Below are positions 53,724 to 61,496 of a DNA stretch of 64,000 bases, piece after piece (position 1 is the stretch's first letter; each line of letters begins with the position of its first letter). The notes under the pieces were generated by a model that saw only the letters and a list, made by a program, of their open reading frames with translations, did not search any database and was not told the DNA's origin. Position numbers and translations under genes: made by a program. The stretch spans positions 62,001 through 126,000 of the forward strand of contig NZ_CANMBB010000005.1 in NCBI RefSeq assembly GCF_947495965.1, given 5' to 3'. The stretch comes from an uncultured Maribacter sp. (GTDB lineage Bacteria > Bacteroidota > Bacteroidia > Flavobacteriales > Flavobacteriaceae).

Positions 53724-53737
53724 ATTTTAATGTTTAG

Positions 53738-56005
53738 TTATTTAATAATTATTTCATCTATTTCCCAAGTACCATTATACGTGTTCACTGCTGGCTGAAT
53801 TGCTAATTGCATCAACTTTTCGTTAACCGCTTTAAATTTTGATAATGGGATTGTGTAGGTTTTAAAATCGCCATCGTTTGAAGAGATAGGTATAGCTACC
53901 CAATCTTGGGTATTCCAGTCTACAACCGTAGCAGCATCTCTCCAAAAATTTTTATTATTAGTTTTATTTATAGTGAACAATGCAATTCTTAATAAACTAG
54001 CATGACTATTATTTTTTATTTTAATGATTACCTTAGAGGCTCCTTTTGTATTTGTAAATAACGATGGAGAGCTTTGAACAATAGCCTTTGGTTCTTGTAT
54101 ATTTCCTACTAAGGTACCATTGCTCATATAAATGTTAGTGCCGTTTAAAGCCTTCCAACCCATGGTACTATTTTCAAATTTAAATGGACGCCCTGGGCCA
54201 GGGTACCAACGATCGCTTTTAGGAATTCTAACACTACCATTTTCATTAAAAAATACAGGTTTTAAACTGGCGCCTCGATAAAAGGCACTAATATCATGGT
54301 TTTCTTGAAGCACATATTTTTGACCATGCCAATCAAAAAAGCTGGTATGCCCGCCATCTAAGAATTTACCTTTAAAATAATAAGGTCCGTAAAGGCTATT
54401 TGACATAGCATAACGGGATCCAAAAACAAGATAGTACTTCCCATTTTGTTTAAATAATGTGGGTTTATCTTCAGCGTGAAATGACTTCCCATTTTCATCT
54501 AAAAGTTGTAATACTTTTGGCTCTGATTTAAGTGATTTCATGTCCTCAGCAAGCGTTGCTATGTAATAAACGCCTGCTCCAAAAATGATGTAGTATTCTC
54601 CATCTTCAGCCTCAAAAATTTCTGGATCATAAGGGTGTCCTGGAATAATGTCTTTAGGTAATAGCGGTTTACCTAACAGGTCTTTATAATTGCCATTAAT
54701 TTTATCTGCAACCGCTACACCTGTATTTATGTTCCTATTAGAAAAGAACCAATAATACTTTCCGTTTCGTTTTGTAATATCTCCTGCCCAACAGTTTGGT
54801 TTGTCTCCAATATAGAGGTCTTTTGGATGAATGCTATTATGGTATTTAAATGTTCTAAGATCAGTTGAAGACCAAATTTCCCAACGATCCATTGGGAAAG
54901 AACCCTCGGGTTCCCAACTTTTGTCATGACCTGCTATGAACCATAGCGTATCGTTTTCCACCCAAGCATGAGGGTCTGCCATACCATGCTCTGGAACCAT
55001 TATATCTACTTTAATGGCATTAGGATTATACCCAGCAGCTGCATTAGATCGCCTTAATAGTTCATTACGCATATCTTTAGCACGAAGTGCAAAAGCTTTT
55101 TCGTTTTTTTCTTCTGTCTCAGGAAAGTTGAGCCCGTTGTTCGATATGTCAGTTAAGTTCACTCCATAATTTCCTAATAAAGCCCAATAGCAAGCACTAT
55201 CTGAATCGTCTACACGGTTTTTATTAAATTTACCCTCTCTGAAAATAGCCCCTAAATTACTCTCATAAAATTGATTAAAATAGGCCTTTCCTTTTTGGCC
55301 GCCTTCAACAATACCATATTGCCCTATTCCTCCACATTCATAGAATTTGAAATCGCCATTTAGTGCCATTTTCTTTATATAATCGCAGGCAATTGGATCT
55401 CCTAAACAATTGTGAGTGTGTTCTGGGTTTTTAAGGGTTCCAACATGGAAGTTAGAACTTGTCCAGTGACTAATAAACCTTATTTTATCCAACAAATCAA
55501 TGCGTCCTAAACGTTTGCAATAACTTACTAAAATGGCTTGTTCTGTAAGTGGCCCATAACATAGGATGTTTAAGGTACCTTTGGTTTTTTCTAACTCTTT
55601 ATAGAGCGCAAGAATACTTGGGTAGTCTTTTAGGTTATAGTTTTCCTGCAACTGAAAATTTTCACCCATGCCTTTAACAGAAGATTCCATAAACCGGAAG
55701 CTTTTTTGATATCCTCCAATGTATTTATTAAGGTTTGGAAGATCTTTAGCATAGGCCTTTCCATAAGTTTCTTGTGCCCATTTACCTTGACTTGGTGTGT
55801 TCTTGTTCCATGGGTGCACTGTACTTGCCATTACAATAGCACGGGTATCAAAATGATTAGACATTAAGATATAACTTGCTACTGCAGAAATATCATCCGG
55901 ATCGTTTATGTTATCTCCTCCATCACTTATTAACCATACTTTAGGTTTTTGTGCCATTGCAATTACAAAACCAAATAAAAAAAAAGTAATTATATTTTTT
56001 TTCAT
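53738..56005 (-). CDS. DUF1593 and GH43-like fusion protein with C-terminal beta-sandwich
   Basis: The 755-residue exported protein has three parts. Residues 20-310 are a DUF1593 domain, related to nucleoside hydrolases, with the acidic loop SDGGDNINDPDD (27-38), YGPLTEQAILV and HWTSSNFHVG. Residues about 335-610 form a GH43-type propeller with candidate base Asp344 (MADPHAW), Asp460 (PYDPEIF) and acid Glu512 (AEDKPTLF). Residues about 625-755 look like a carbohydrate-binding sandwich ending YNGTWEIDEIIIK. It is in tight linkage with the sulfatase (3 bp) and GH117 (15 bp). By eye this gene is richer in GC than its neighbours, perhaps of different origin. Confidence 0.82.
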   Translation of the reverse strand: MKKNIITFFLFGFVIAMAQKPKVWLISDGGDNINDPDDISAVASYILMSNHFDTRAIVMASTVHPWNKNTPSQGKWAQETYGKAYAKDLPNLNKYIGGYQKSFRFMESSVKGMGENFQLQENYNLKDYPSILALYKELEKTKGTLNILCYGPLTEQAILVSYCKRLGRIDLLDKIRFISHWTSSNFHVGTLKNPEHTHNCLGDPIACDYIKKMALNGDFKFYECGGIGQYGIVEGGQKGKAYFNQFYESNLGAIFREGKFNKNRVDDSDSACYWALLGNYGVNLTDISNNGLNFPETEEKNEKAFALRAKDMRNELLRRSNAAAGYNPNAIKVDIMVPEHGMADPHAWVENDTLWFIAGHDKSWEPEGSFPMDRWEIWSSTDLRTFKYHNSIHPKDLYIGDKPNCWAGDITKRNGKYYWFFSNRNINTGVAVADKINGNYKDLLGKPLLPKDIIPGHPYDPEIFEAEDGEYYIIFGAGVYYIATLAEDMKSLKSEPKVLQLLDENGKSFHAEDKPTLFKQNGKYYLVFGSRYAMSNSLYGPYYFKGKFLDGGHTSFFDWHGQKYVLQENHDISAFYRGASLKPVFFNENGSVRIPKSDRWYPGPGRPFKFENSTMGWKALNGTNIYMSNGTLVGNIQEPKAIVQSSPSLFTNTKGASKVIIKIKNNSHASLLRIALFTINKTNNKNFWRDAATVVDWNTQDWVAIPISSNDGDFKTYTIPLSKFKAVNEKLMQLAIQPAVNTYNGTWEIDEIIIK

Positions 56006-56008
56006 TAC

Positions 56009-57772
56009 TTATTTTATAAGTTTTATATAAGTATAATACACTCCATATTTTTCTTTTCCTTCCATAAAATCATTGATTAAAAAAGTTTTTCCTTTTTCTA
56101 AATGAACATCAAAACTTATCTCTTCATCTTCATTAGTTATTTCTTTTTCTAAAATTTGATTTGCAATACTAATTCGTACTTTCTCAGGCGAAATTGCCTT
56201 ATATGTAAACCAATTTTTAGGGTTAACTTGAGGAACACCTAGAATAGGACCGGAACATTCTACAGGCCATCTTCTACAAGATATTCTATATACTCCCTTT
56301 TTTTCTACTTTTAGAGCATGAGTATTGTTCTTACTCTTTAATCCCTCGGCTACTTGCTCGCTTTTCCAAAATCCGCCATGTTCCCCTATTGCATGTTGTA
56401 TAGTTAGCTTTATATTTTTTTGATTATCATTTCCAATTATTGCAGTAGGAAATTCAAAGTATTCTGAATTAGTTTTAGATGCTTTTAAAAACGTAGCGTT
56501 GTCTTGTAACATTTGTTTCACTATAGCTGGGTATTTATTAGCCACATCATTTTCTTGCATTCTATCCTTCTCTATATCATATAATTCTGTACCATTTATA
56601 AGCCTCCATTTATCATTTATAATACAGGTGTTTTCTATATCTGTAGGGGGCCTCCAGTCTTGACGATTGTGTACAAAAATTGTTCTGTTTATTAATTTTT
56701 CCTCTTCTTTTAATAATAAAGATGAAACGTCTACACCATCTAAAATAGTAGTTTCAGGAATCTTAATATTACACAATTTTGCTAGTGTAGGCATAACATC
56801 TACATGCGCTGTGGTTACATTAATATCCCAGCCCCCTTTAATCTTACCATCTTTCCATCGAATAAAAAATGGCACTCTATGACCACCTTCAACTCTATCT
56901 CCTTTTCTTCCTCTAAGTCCCATATTATAACCCATTTTCTCATCTCTACTAATGCCACCAGTAGCGCCATTATCTGTCATGAAAATTAAAATGGTATTAT
57001 CTGCTAATTTATTTTTCTTTAAAAATTTTTCTAGTTTTCCAAAATTCTCATCAATATTTGCCACCATTCCAAAATACTTTGCATTAGGAAACTCGATTCC
57101 TTCCAAAGCCTTATATGGTTGCGCATACTTATCTTCTACATAATGAGGACTATGAGGGGCATTGGTAGGCAAATACACAAAAAAAGGGTTATCTTTATTT
57201 TCAGCAATAAAGTGCATTGCTTCTTGAAACCAAACATCGGTACAATACCCTTTAAAAGGTTTAGGTTTATTATTTACATAATACGTATCATTAAAATAAT
57301 TATTACCCCAATAATCTGATAATTCTCCAACACCACCAGCTTTATGATGTATTGCAACATCAAAACCAAAATCTGTAGCCCTTACAGGGTAATTATCTCC
57401 TAAATGCCATTTTCCAAAAATACCTGTTGTATAACCATTTTCTCTAAACAACTTAGCAATACTATTTGTTCCTTCAGAAAGAGCATCTCTACCTTTATAT
57501 GTTGCCCAAGCACCATTATTTATAGGATATTTCCCTGTCATTAATGCACTTCTTGTTGGCGTACATACTGGACTTACATGAAAATCTGTAAAGCGAACAG
57601 CTTGCTTATAAAATTTATCAATATTTGGTGTCTTAAGCCAAGGGTTACCATGGCATCCTAAATCTCCAATACCTTGGTCATCTGTAAGTACTAAAATTAT
57701 ATTTGGTTGCTTTTGCGCGTAACAAAAACCTATTACACTAATAAATAGTATATATAATAATTTAATTTTCAT
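56009..57772 (-). CDS. Secreted type I (S1 family) sulfatase
   Basis: From the ATG at 57772 the protein has 587 residues (an ATG at 57790 is also open). It has a signal peptide (ILFISVIGFCYAQ), the metal-binding VLTDDQGIGDLG (Asp31, Asp32), the formylglycine motif CTPTRSALMTG (Cys70, needing anaerobic-type or FGE-type maturation), GIFGKWHLGD, and FMTDNGATGG. The C-terminal region past about residue 440, with YRISCRRWPVECSGPI, is a sandwich common in one S1 group. It removes sulfate from an oligosaccharide in the periplasm. It heads the unit with the GH43 fusion and GH117. Confidence 0.93.
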   Translation of the reverse strand: MKIKLLYILFISVIGFCYAQKQPNIILVLTDDQGIGDLGCHGNPWLKTPNIDKFYKQAVRFTDFHVSPVCTPTRSALMTGKYPINNGAWATYKGRDALSEGTNSIAKLFRENGYTTGIFGKWHLGDNYPVRATDFGFDVAIHHKAGGVGELSDYWGNNYFNDTYYVNNKPKPFKGYCTDVWFQEAMHFIAENKDNPFFVYLPTNAPHSPHYVEDKYAQPYKALEGIEFPNAKYFGMVANIDENFGKLEKFLKKNKLADNTILIFMTDNGATGGISRDEKMGYNMGLRGRKGDRVEGGHRVPFFIRWKDGKIKGGWDINVTTAHVDVMPTLAKLCNIKIPETTILDGVDVSSLLLKEEEKLINRTIFVHNRQDWRPPTDIENTCIINDKWRLINGTELYDIEKDRMQENDVANKYPAIVKQMLQDNATFLKASKTNSEYFEFPTAIIGNDNQKNIKLTIQHAIGEHGGFWKSEQVAEGLKSKNNTHALKVEKKGVYRISCRRWPVECSGPILGVPQVNPKNWFTYKAISPEKVRISIANQILEKEITNEDEEISFDVHLEKGKTFLINDFMEGKEKYGVYYTYIKLIK

Positions 57773-57790
57773 TTTATTTTCAATGCTCAT

Positions 57791-58224
57791 TTATTGTAAT
57801 ATTATTTAATGATTTCACTTATAAAAACACAACACCCATAACTAAATTCTATTTTATTTTCTATTGCGCAACTACTATTTTAAAAAAATAACACATAGAA
57901 ATGACACAATAAAAGCCCTCAATATTTATACAATAATATTGATCTAATTTGCTGTATTAATGACTCTAGTATTAATTTTTCGCTGTTGACAAAAGATGGA
58001 AATACTGAGAATAAGTCTTCAATTATTACAAAAAACTACAACTAAAATTTGAGTATTTAATACCTCTCTCGCCTTTAAAAAATTAAAAAAATATTCCTAC
58101 AAATTTACCTATAGTAACACAAGTATTTAAAAAAATAAACTATACAAATTATATACAAATCGTGAAAAACAATTAATTAATTATAAATTTATGATTCTGC
58201 AAAAACTAACACCAAACAACTACA
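57791..58224. promoter_or_regulatory. Divergent promoter region between sulfatase and PUL regulator
   Basis: A gap of about 430 bp has no ORF. An 8-bp inverted repeat TCAATATT (57919-57926) and AATATTGA (57935-57942) with an 8-bp spacer is the best operator candidate. CAAATTTA at 58100-58107 reads TAAATTTG on the minus strand and could be a -7 box for a long-leader sulfatase transcript. Confidence 0.35.
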
Positions 58225-59844
58225 ATGAAACTAAAAAATAAGATATTATTTATTAATCTTCTTATACTAAGTTCCTATAACTTATATGCGAGTCCTATTT
58301 TTTTTCAAAAAAAACACCAAAAGGATTCTACAAAATATTATACAAGGCAAATAAAAAAAGTATTTGGAAAGGAATATACAAACTTGCAAGAATCGCAACG
58401 CATTTTAAAAGAAAGCCTTGCATTCTTTAACGCTAAAAAGGACACAAATAAAATAATTCAATGTTATTTACTATTATCTAACCTACAAACAAAAAAAGGA
58501 AATTATAGCAAGTCTTTTGATTATTTATGGGATGCCAAAAACATGAGTTCTAATAATAGTAAAACACTACAGGTAAATTCTAGATTAATGCTGGCAAGAC
58601 TCTATGATGAATTTAATATGACCAAACTAGCTTTAGCAAATACAGAGGAAGCTTTAAAAATTTCAAAATCTTCTTCAAATTATAATACTACAATTTCTAG
58701 TTATATGTATTTAGCGGTTAGGCAACGTACATCAGGTAACTACAAAAAAGCACTAAAATATTTAGACTCTTGCCTAACTGTAAATTCAAAATCCTCAACG
58801 AAAAACTTTGAAATGCCTTTTTGGGATGCAGAGCATGGTATTCTACTTCAAAAACTTGGTCAATATAAGGAATCTCAAAGATATTTACATAAAGCAAGAA
58901 ACGCTACAAAACACCTAAATATAGATTACAGACCTTATATTTCTATGTATTTAGGCGATTTAAAGCAAAGTCAAAAACAACTAGATAGTGCTGCTCTATA
59001 CTACAAAGAAAGTTTAAAATTAATTCACAACCTTGGCTTAAAAAATGATAAAGAAATTTACACTTTAGATAAATTAGCACAAGTTTATAAGAAAAGAGGC
59101 AACATAAGAGTAGCATACAATTACATGGAAGAAGCCAGAACTTTAGAAAGTAAAAAAATAGCTATAAAAAACCGCACCATTAGTGAATTGTTTGAGATTA
59201 AAAGTACGTATCTAAAAGACATATTTGAAAAAGACGCAAAATTAGAGCAACAAAATTTACTAATTGAAAAAAATGAACAAATACAGTTTCGTCTTAAAGT
59301 AATTTTAGGACTATTAATTCTTCTTAGTATTGTTTCTTATACTTTTATACAAATGCGCTTAAAACTAAAAAAAACCTTATTAGATAAAAAAGAAGCCCAA
59401 ATAAAAGCGGAGAGTATTAAGAAAAAGAGTGAGAATGAAATAGAATTAAAAAGTAAAGAGCTTACATCTTATGCACTACAATTAGTAGATAAAGATTCTG
59501 CTATTGATGAACTTTTAGATGTATTAAAAACAGAAACTTCTCAAAAATATAAAAACCTTTATTACAAATATAAAAAAGGATCTAAAGATTTATGGGACGA
59601 TTTTAATATGCAATTTACAAGTATTAACTCTGCCTTTTACAATAAGTTAGAAACTTTACACCCAAAATTAAGTGTTACAGAACAAAAACACTGCGCTCTT
59701 ATAAAACTAAATTTAGGCACAAAAGAAATGGCCAGGATTTTAAATATTGAAGCGCATAGTGTACACGTATCTCGCTCCAGAATACGTAAAAAAATTGGAT
59801 TACAACGTTCAGAAAATTTAGAAAAATATATTGCTTCCCTTTAA
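58225..59844 (+). CDS. Membrane-anchored TPR regulator with LuxR-like HTH, probable PUL regulator
   Basis: The 539 residues have a signal peptide, a TPR array (about 60-310, with repeated units such as YKKALKYLDSCLTV and AALYYKESLKLIHNL), one membrane helix (about 357-377, VILGLLILLSIVSYTFIQM), a charged coiled coil and a C-terminal LuxR/GerE-type HTH (VTEQKHCALIKLNLGTKEMARILNIEAHSVHVSRSRIRKKIGL). The periplasmic TPR part could sense a ligand or partner protein, with the HTH in the cytoplasm. It diverges from the sulfatase unit, which points to local regulation of the PUL. Confidence 0.87.
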   Translation: MKLKNKILFINLLILSSYNLYASPIFFQKKHQKDSTKYYTRQIKKVFGKEYTNLQESQRILKESLAFFNAKKDTNKIIQCYLLLSNLQTKKGNYSKSFDYLWDAKNMSSNNSKTLQVNSRLMLARLYDEFNMTKLALANTEEALKISKSSSNYNTTISSYMYLAVRQRTSGNYKKALKYLDSCLTVNSKSSTKNFEMPFWDAEHGILLQKLGQYKESQRYLHKARNATKHLNIDYRPYISMYLGDLKQSQKQLDSAALYYKESLKLIHNLGLKNDKEIYTLDKLAQVYKKRGNIRVAYNYMEEARTLESKKIAIKNRTISELFEIKSTYLKDIFEKDAKLEQQNLLIEKNEQIQFRLKVILGLLILLSIVSYTFIQMRLKLKKTLLDKKEAQIKAESIKKKSENEIELKSKELTSYALQLVDKDSAIDELLDVLKTETSQKYKNLYYKYKKGSKDLWDDFNMQFTSINSAFYNKLETLHPKLSVTEQKHCALIKLNLGTKEMARILNIEAHSVHVSRSRIRKKIGLQRSENLEKYIASL

Positions 59845-60143
59845 AAAAACTCAATAAACGCAAAAAAACCTATTTTTTAATCATTTCTTAACGCAAAACT
59901 CTTTCCTATAAAATAGAAAAATCTTTTATCAACATCTATTGTTTATAACAAAAAAGAATGCAAAAAACACCCCAAAAAATACATAAACAACTAAAAAACA
60001 GTAAATTAAAATCAAATTCACACAACTGCAATACCCTTAAAAAAACCTTAAATATAAAAACCTAATAGCTTTATAAGAAGTAACAATTACAATGATATTT
60101 GGAAATGTTCTATATTATATTAACTTTAGCAAAAATTTAATTT
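59845..60143 (+). other. 300-bp AT-rich gap
   Basis: The stretch is almost pure A/T-rich with long A runs. I see no ORF, hairpin terminator or recognisable RNA. The TATATTAACTTTAG segment near 60115 may be part of the promoter of the 73-residue gene. Confidence 0.3.
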
Positions 60144-60365
60144 ATGGATTTAACGGAAAGAGCTCTTGAGTTTGAAACCAGAAAAATGAGCAACATGTCT
60201 ACTAGTGACCGTGTTGAAGCATCAAGAGAGGCAAAGGCTTTAATATTAGAAATTAACGAAATTTATAAGGAAACTAAAGATTCTGAGTTAATGGATATGA
60301 TGAAGCGTTTAACAGAAAAGAAAAAGAAAATAGAGAAACGCCTTAAAGGTGCGCCTTTAGTATAA
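60144..60365 (+). CDS. 73-residue charged helical protein
   Basis: The protein reads MDLTERALEFETRKMSNMSTSDRVEASREAK and ends with a strongly basic helix KRLTEKKKKIEKRLKGAPLV. It looks like a two-helix coiled coil, soluble and cytoplasmic. I recall similar short proteins in flavobacteria but know no function. A very strong palindromic terminator follows, so it is an independent transcript. Confidence 0.65.
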   Translation: MDLTERALEFETRKMSNMSTSDRVEASREAKALILEINEIYKETKDSELMDMMKRLTEKKKKIEKRLKGAPLV

Positions 60366-60402
60366 CACATTAAAACAATTATTTTATTTTTACATTGAAA
60401 TG

Positions 60403-60450
60403 TAAAATATAAAAGGTGTATAGTTTAAACTATACACCTTTTATATTTTA
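60403..60450 (+). terminator. 48-bp perfect palindrome acting as terminator
   Basis: The arms at 60403-60426 and 60427-60450 are exact reverse complements with no spacer (core GTATAGTTTAAACTATAC). The 3' half ends in the T-rich TTTTATATTTTA. It lies 38 bp after the 73-residue gene and 21 bp before the YeeE gene. Confidence 0.8.
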
Positions 60451-60470
60451 AGATAAACCCTAGTAAAATT

Positions 60471-61028
60471 ATGGAGTATATATTAAATCCTTGGCCATGG
60501 TATATTTCTGGACCTTTAATTACTCTTGTAATGGTAATTCTAATTCTCTTTGGAAAGAATTTTGGAATGTCATCTAACCTAAGAACACTTTGTACTATTG
60601 GTGGTGCAGATAAATATGCCGATTTTTTTAAAATAGACTGGAAATCTTACAGCTGGAATTTAGTAGTTGTATTAGGAGCAATTATTGGTGGCTTTATTGC
60701 TACGCAATTTTTATCTAACGGAGCACCAATAGATTTAAGCATAGAAACAATAAAAGACTTAAATACATTAGGATTTTCTAACGCTGGGGAAACTTTATTA
60801 CCACCAGAAATATATAGCTGGGATGCCATTTTATCTTTAAAAGGTATGAGCATTTTAATTATAGGAGGTTTTTTAGTTGGTTTTGGAGCTCGCTACGCGG
60901 GAGGGTGCACATCTGGACACGCCATTAGCGGACTTAGTAATCTACAAATCCCTTCTTTAATTGCTGTAATTGGATTTTTTATTGGTGGATTGGTAATGAC
61001 ACATTTTATTTTACCCTTAATTTTTTAA
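60471..61028 (+). CDS. YeeE/YedE family sulfur-compound transporter, part 1
   Basis: The 185-residue membrane protein has about five helices, with the Cys motif ARYAGGCTSGHAISGLSNLQIPSL typical of YeeE/YedE (the E. coli relative imports thiosulfate through Cys relay). The first half includes LRTLCTIGGADKYADFFKIDW. It pairs with the next gene, 3 bp on, as in the common split two-gene form where each protein gives half of the transporter. The substrate may be thiosulfate or another sulfur species. Confidence 0.9.
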   Translation: MEYILNPWPWYISGPLITLVMVILILFGKNFGMSSNLRTLCTIGGADKYADFFKIDWKSYSWNLVVVLGAIIGGFIATQFLSNGAPIDLSIETIKDLNTLGFSNAGETLLPPEIYSWDAILSLKGMSILIIGGFLVGFGARYAGGCTSGHAISGLSNLQIPSLIAVIGFFIGGLVMTHFILPLIF

Positions 61029-61031
61029 AAT

Positions 61032-61445
61032 ATGAATTTTTTAAAATTTTTATTTGTTGGAATTCTTTTTGGAATAATTTTAGTAAAGTCTGAAGCCGTT
61101 TCTTGGTATAGAATTTTTGAAATGTTTAAATTTCAATCCTTTCATATGTATGGCATTATTGGTTCAGCAGTAGGTTTGGGCATTGTATCTGTTTACCTTA
61201 TTAAAAAATATAAAATTAAAAGCATAGAAGGGCAGAAAATAAACATACTTGCTAAGAACAAAAGTTTTATAAATTACTTGCTAGGAGGTACTATATTTGG
61301 ATTAGGATGGGCTTTAGCAGGTGCTTGCCCAGGGCCAATGTATATTCTTTTAGGAACTGGTGTTTTTAGTATGCTCATTGTTATTGCTGCAGCAACACTA
61401 GGAACTTTTGTATATGGCTTACTAAAAAGTAAATTACCACATTAA
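61032..61445 (+). CDS. YeeE/YedE family (DUF6691-like) transporter, part 2
   Basis: The 137-residue membrane protein has four helices and the motif GLGWALAGACPGPMYILLGTG, which carries the second conserved Cys of the split YeeE/YedE transporter. The N-terminal FLFVGILFGIILVKSEAVSWYRIFEMFKFQSFHMYGIIGSA is also family-typical. It starts 3 bp after part 1. It converges with the GH3 gene across a hairpin. Confidence 0.9.
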   Translation: MNFLKFLFVGILFGIILVKSEAVSWYRIFEMFKFQSFHMYGIIGSAVGLGIVSVYLIKKYKIKSIEGQKINILAKNKSFINYLLGGTIFGLGWALAGACPGPMYILLGTGVFSMLIVIAAATLGTFVYGLLKSKLPH

Positions 61446-61478
61446 AAAAGGCATAAAAAATAAATTTAGATGCCTTTT
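61446..61478. terminator. Hairpin between the YeeE pair and GH3
   Basis: AAAAGGCAT (61446-61454) pairs with ATGCCTTTT (61470-61478) around a 15-nt loop, with A and T runs on both sides. A moderate bidirectional terminator. Confidence 0.6.
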
Positions 61479-61496
61479 AAAACTTAAAAAAAACGA

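Noticed and set aside
52458-57772. Agar or porphyran utilisation as the role of the PUL
   Set aside because: Apart from GH117 there is no agarase, porphyranase, GH2 galactosidase or anhydrogalactose pathway gene, whereas the glucuronate route is complete up to KDG.
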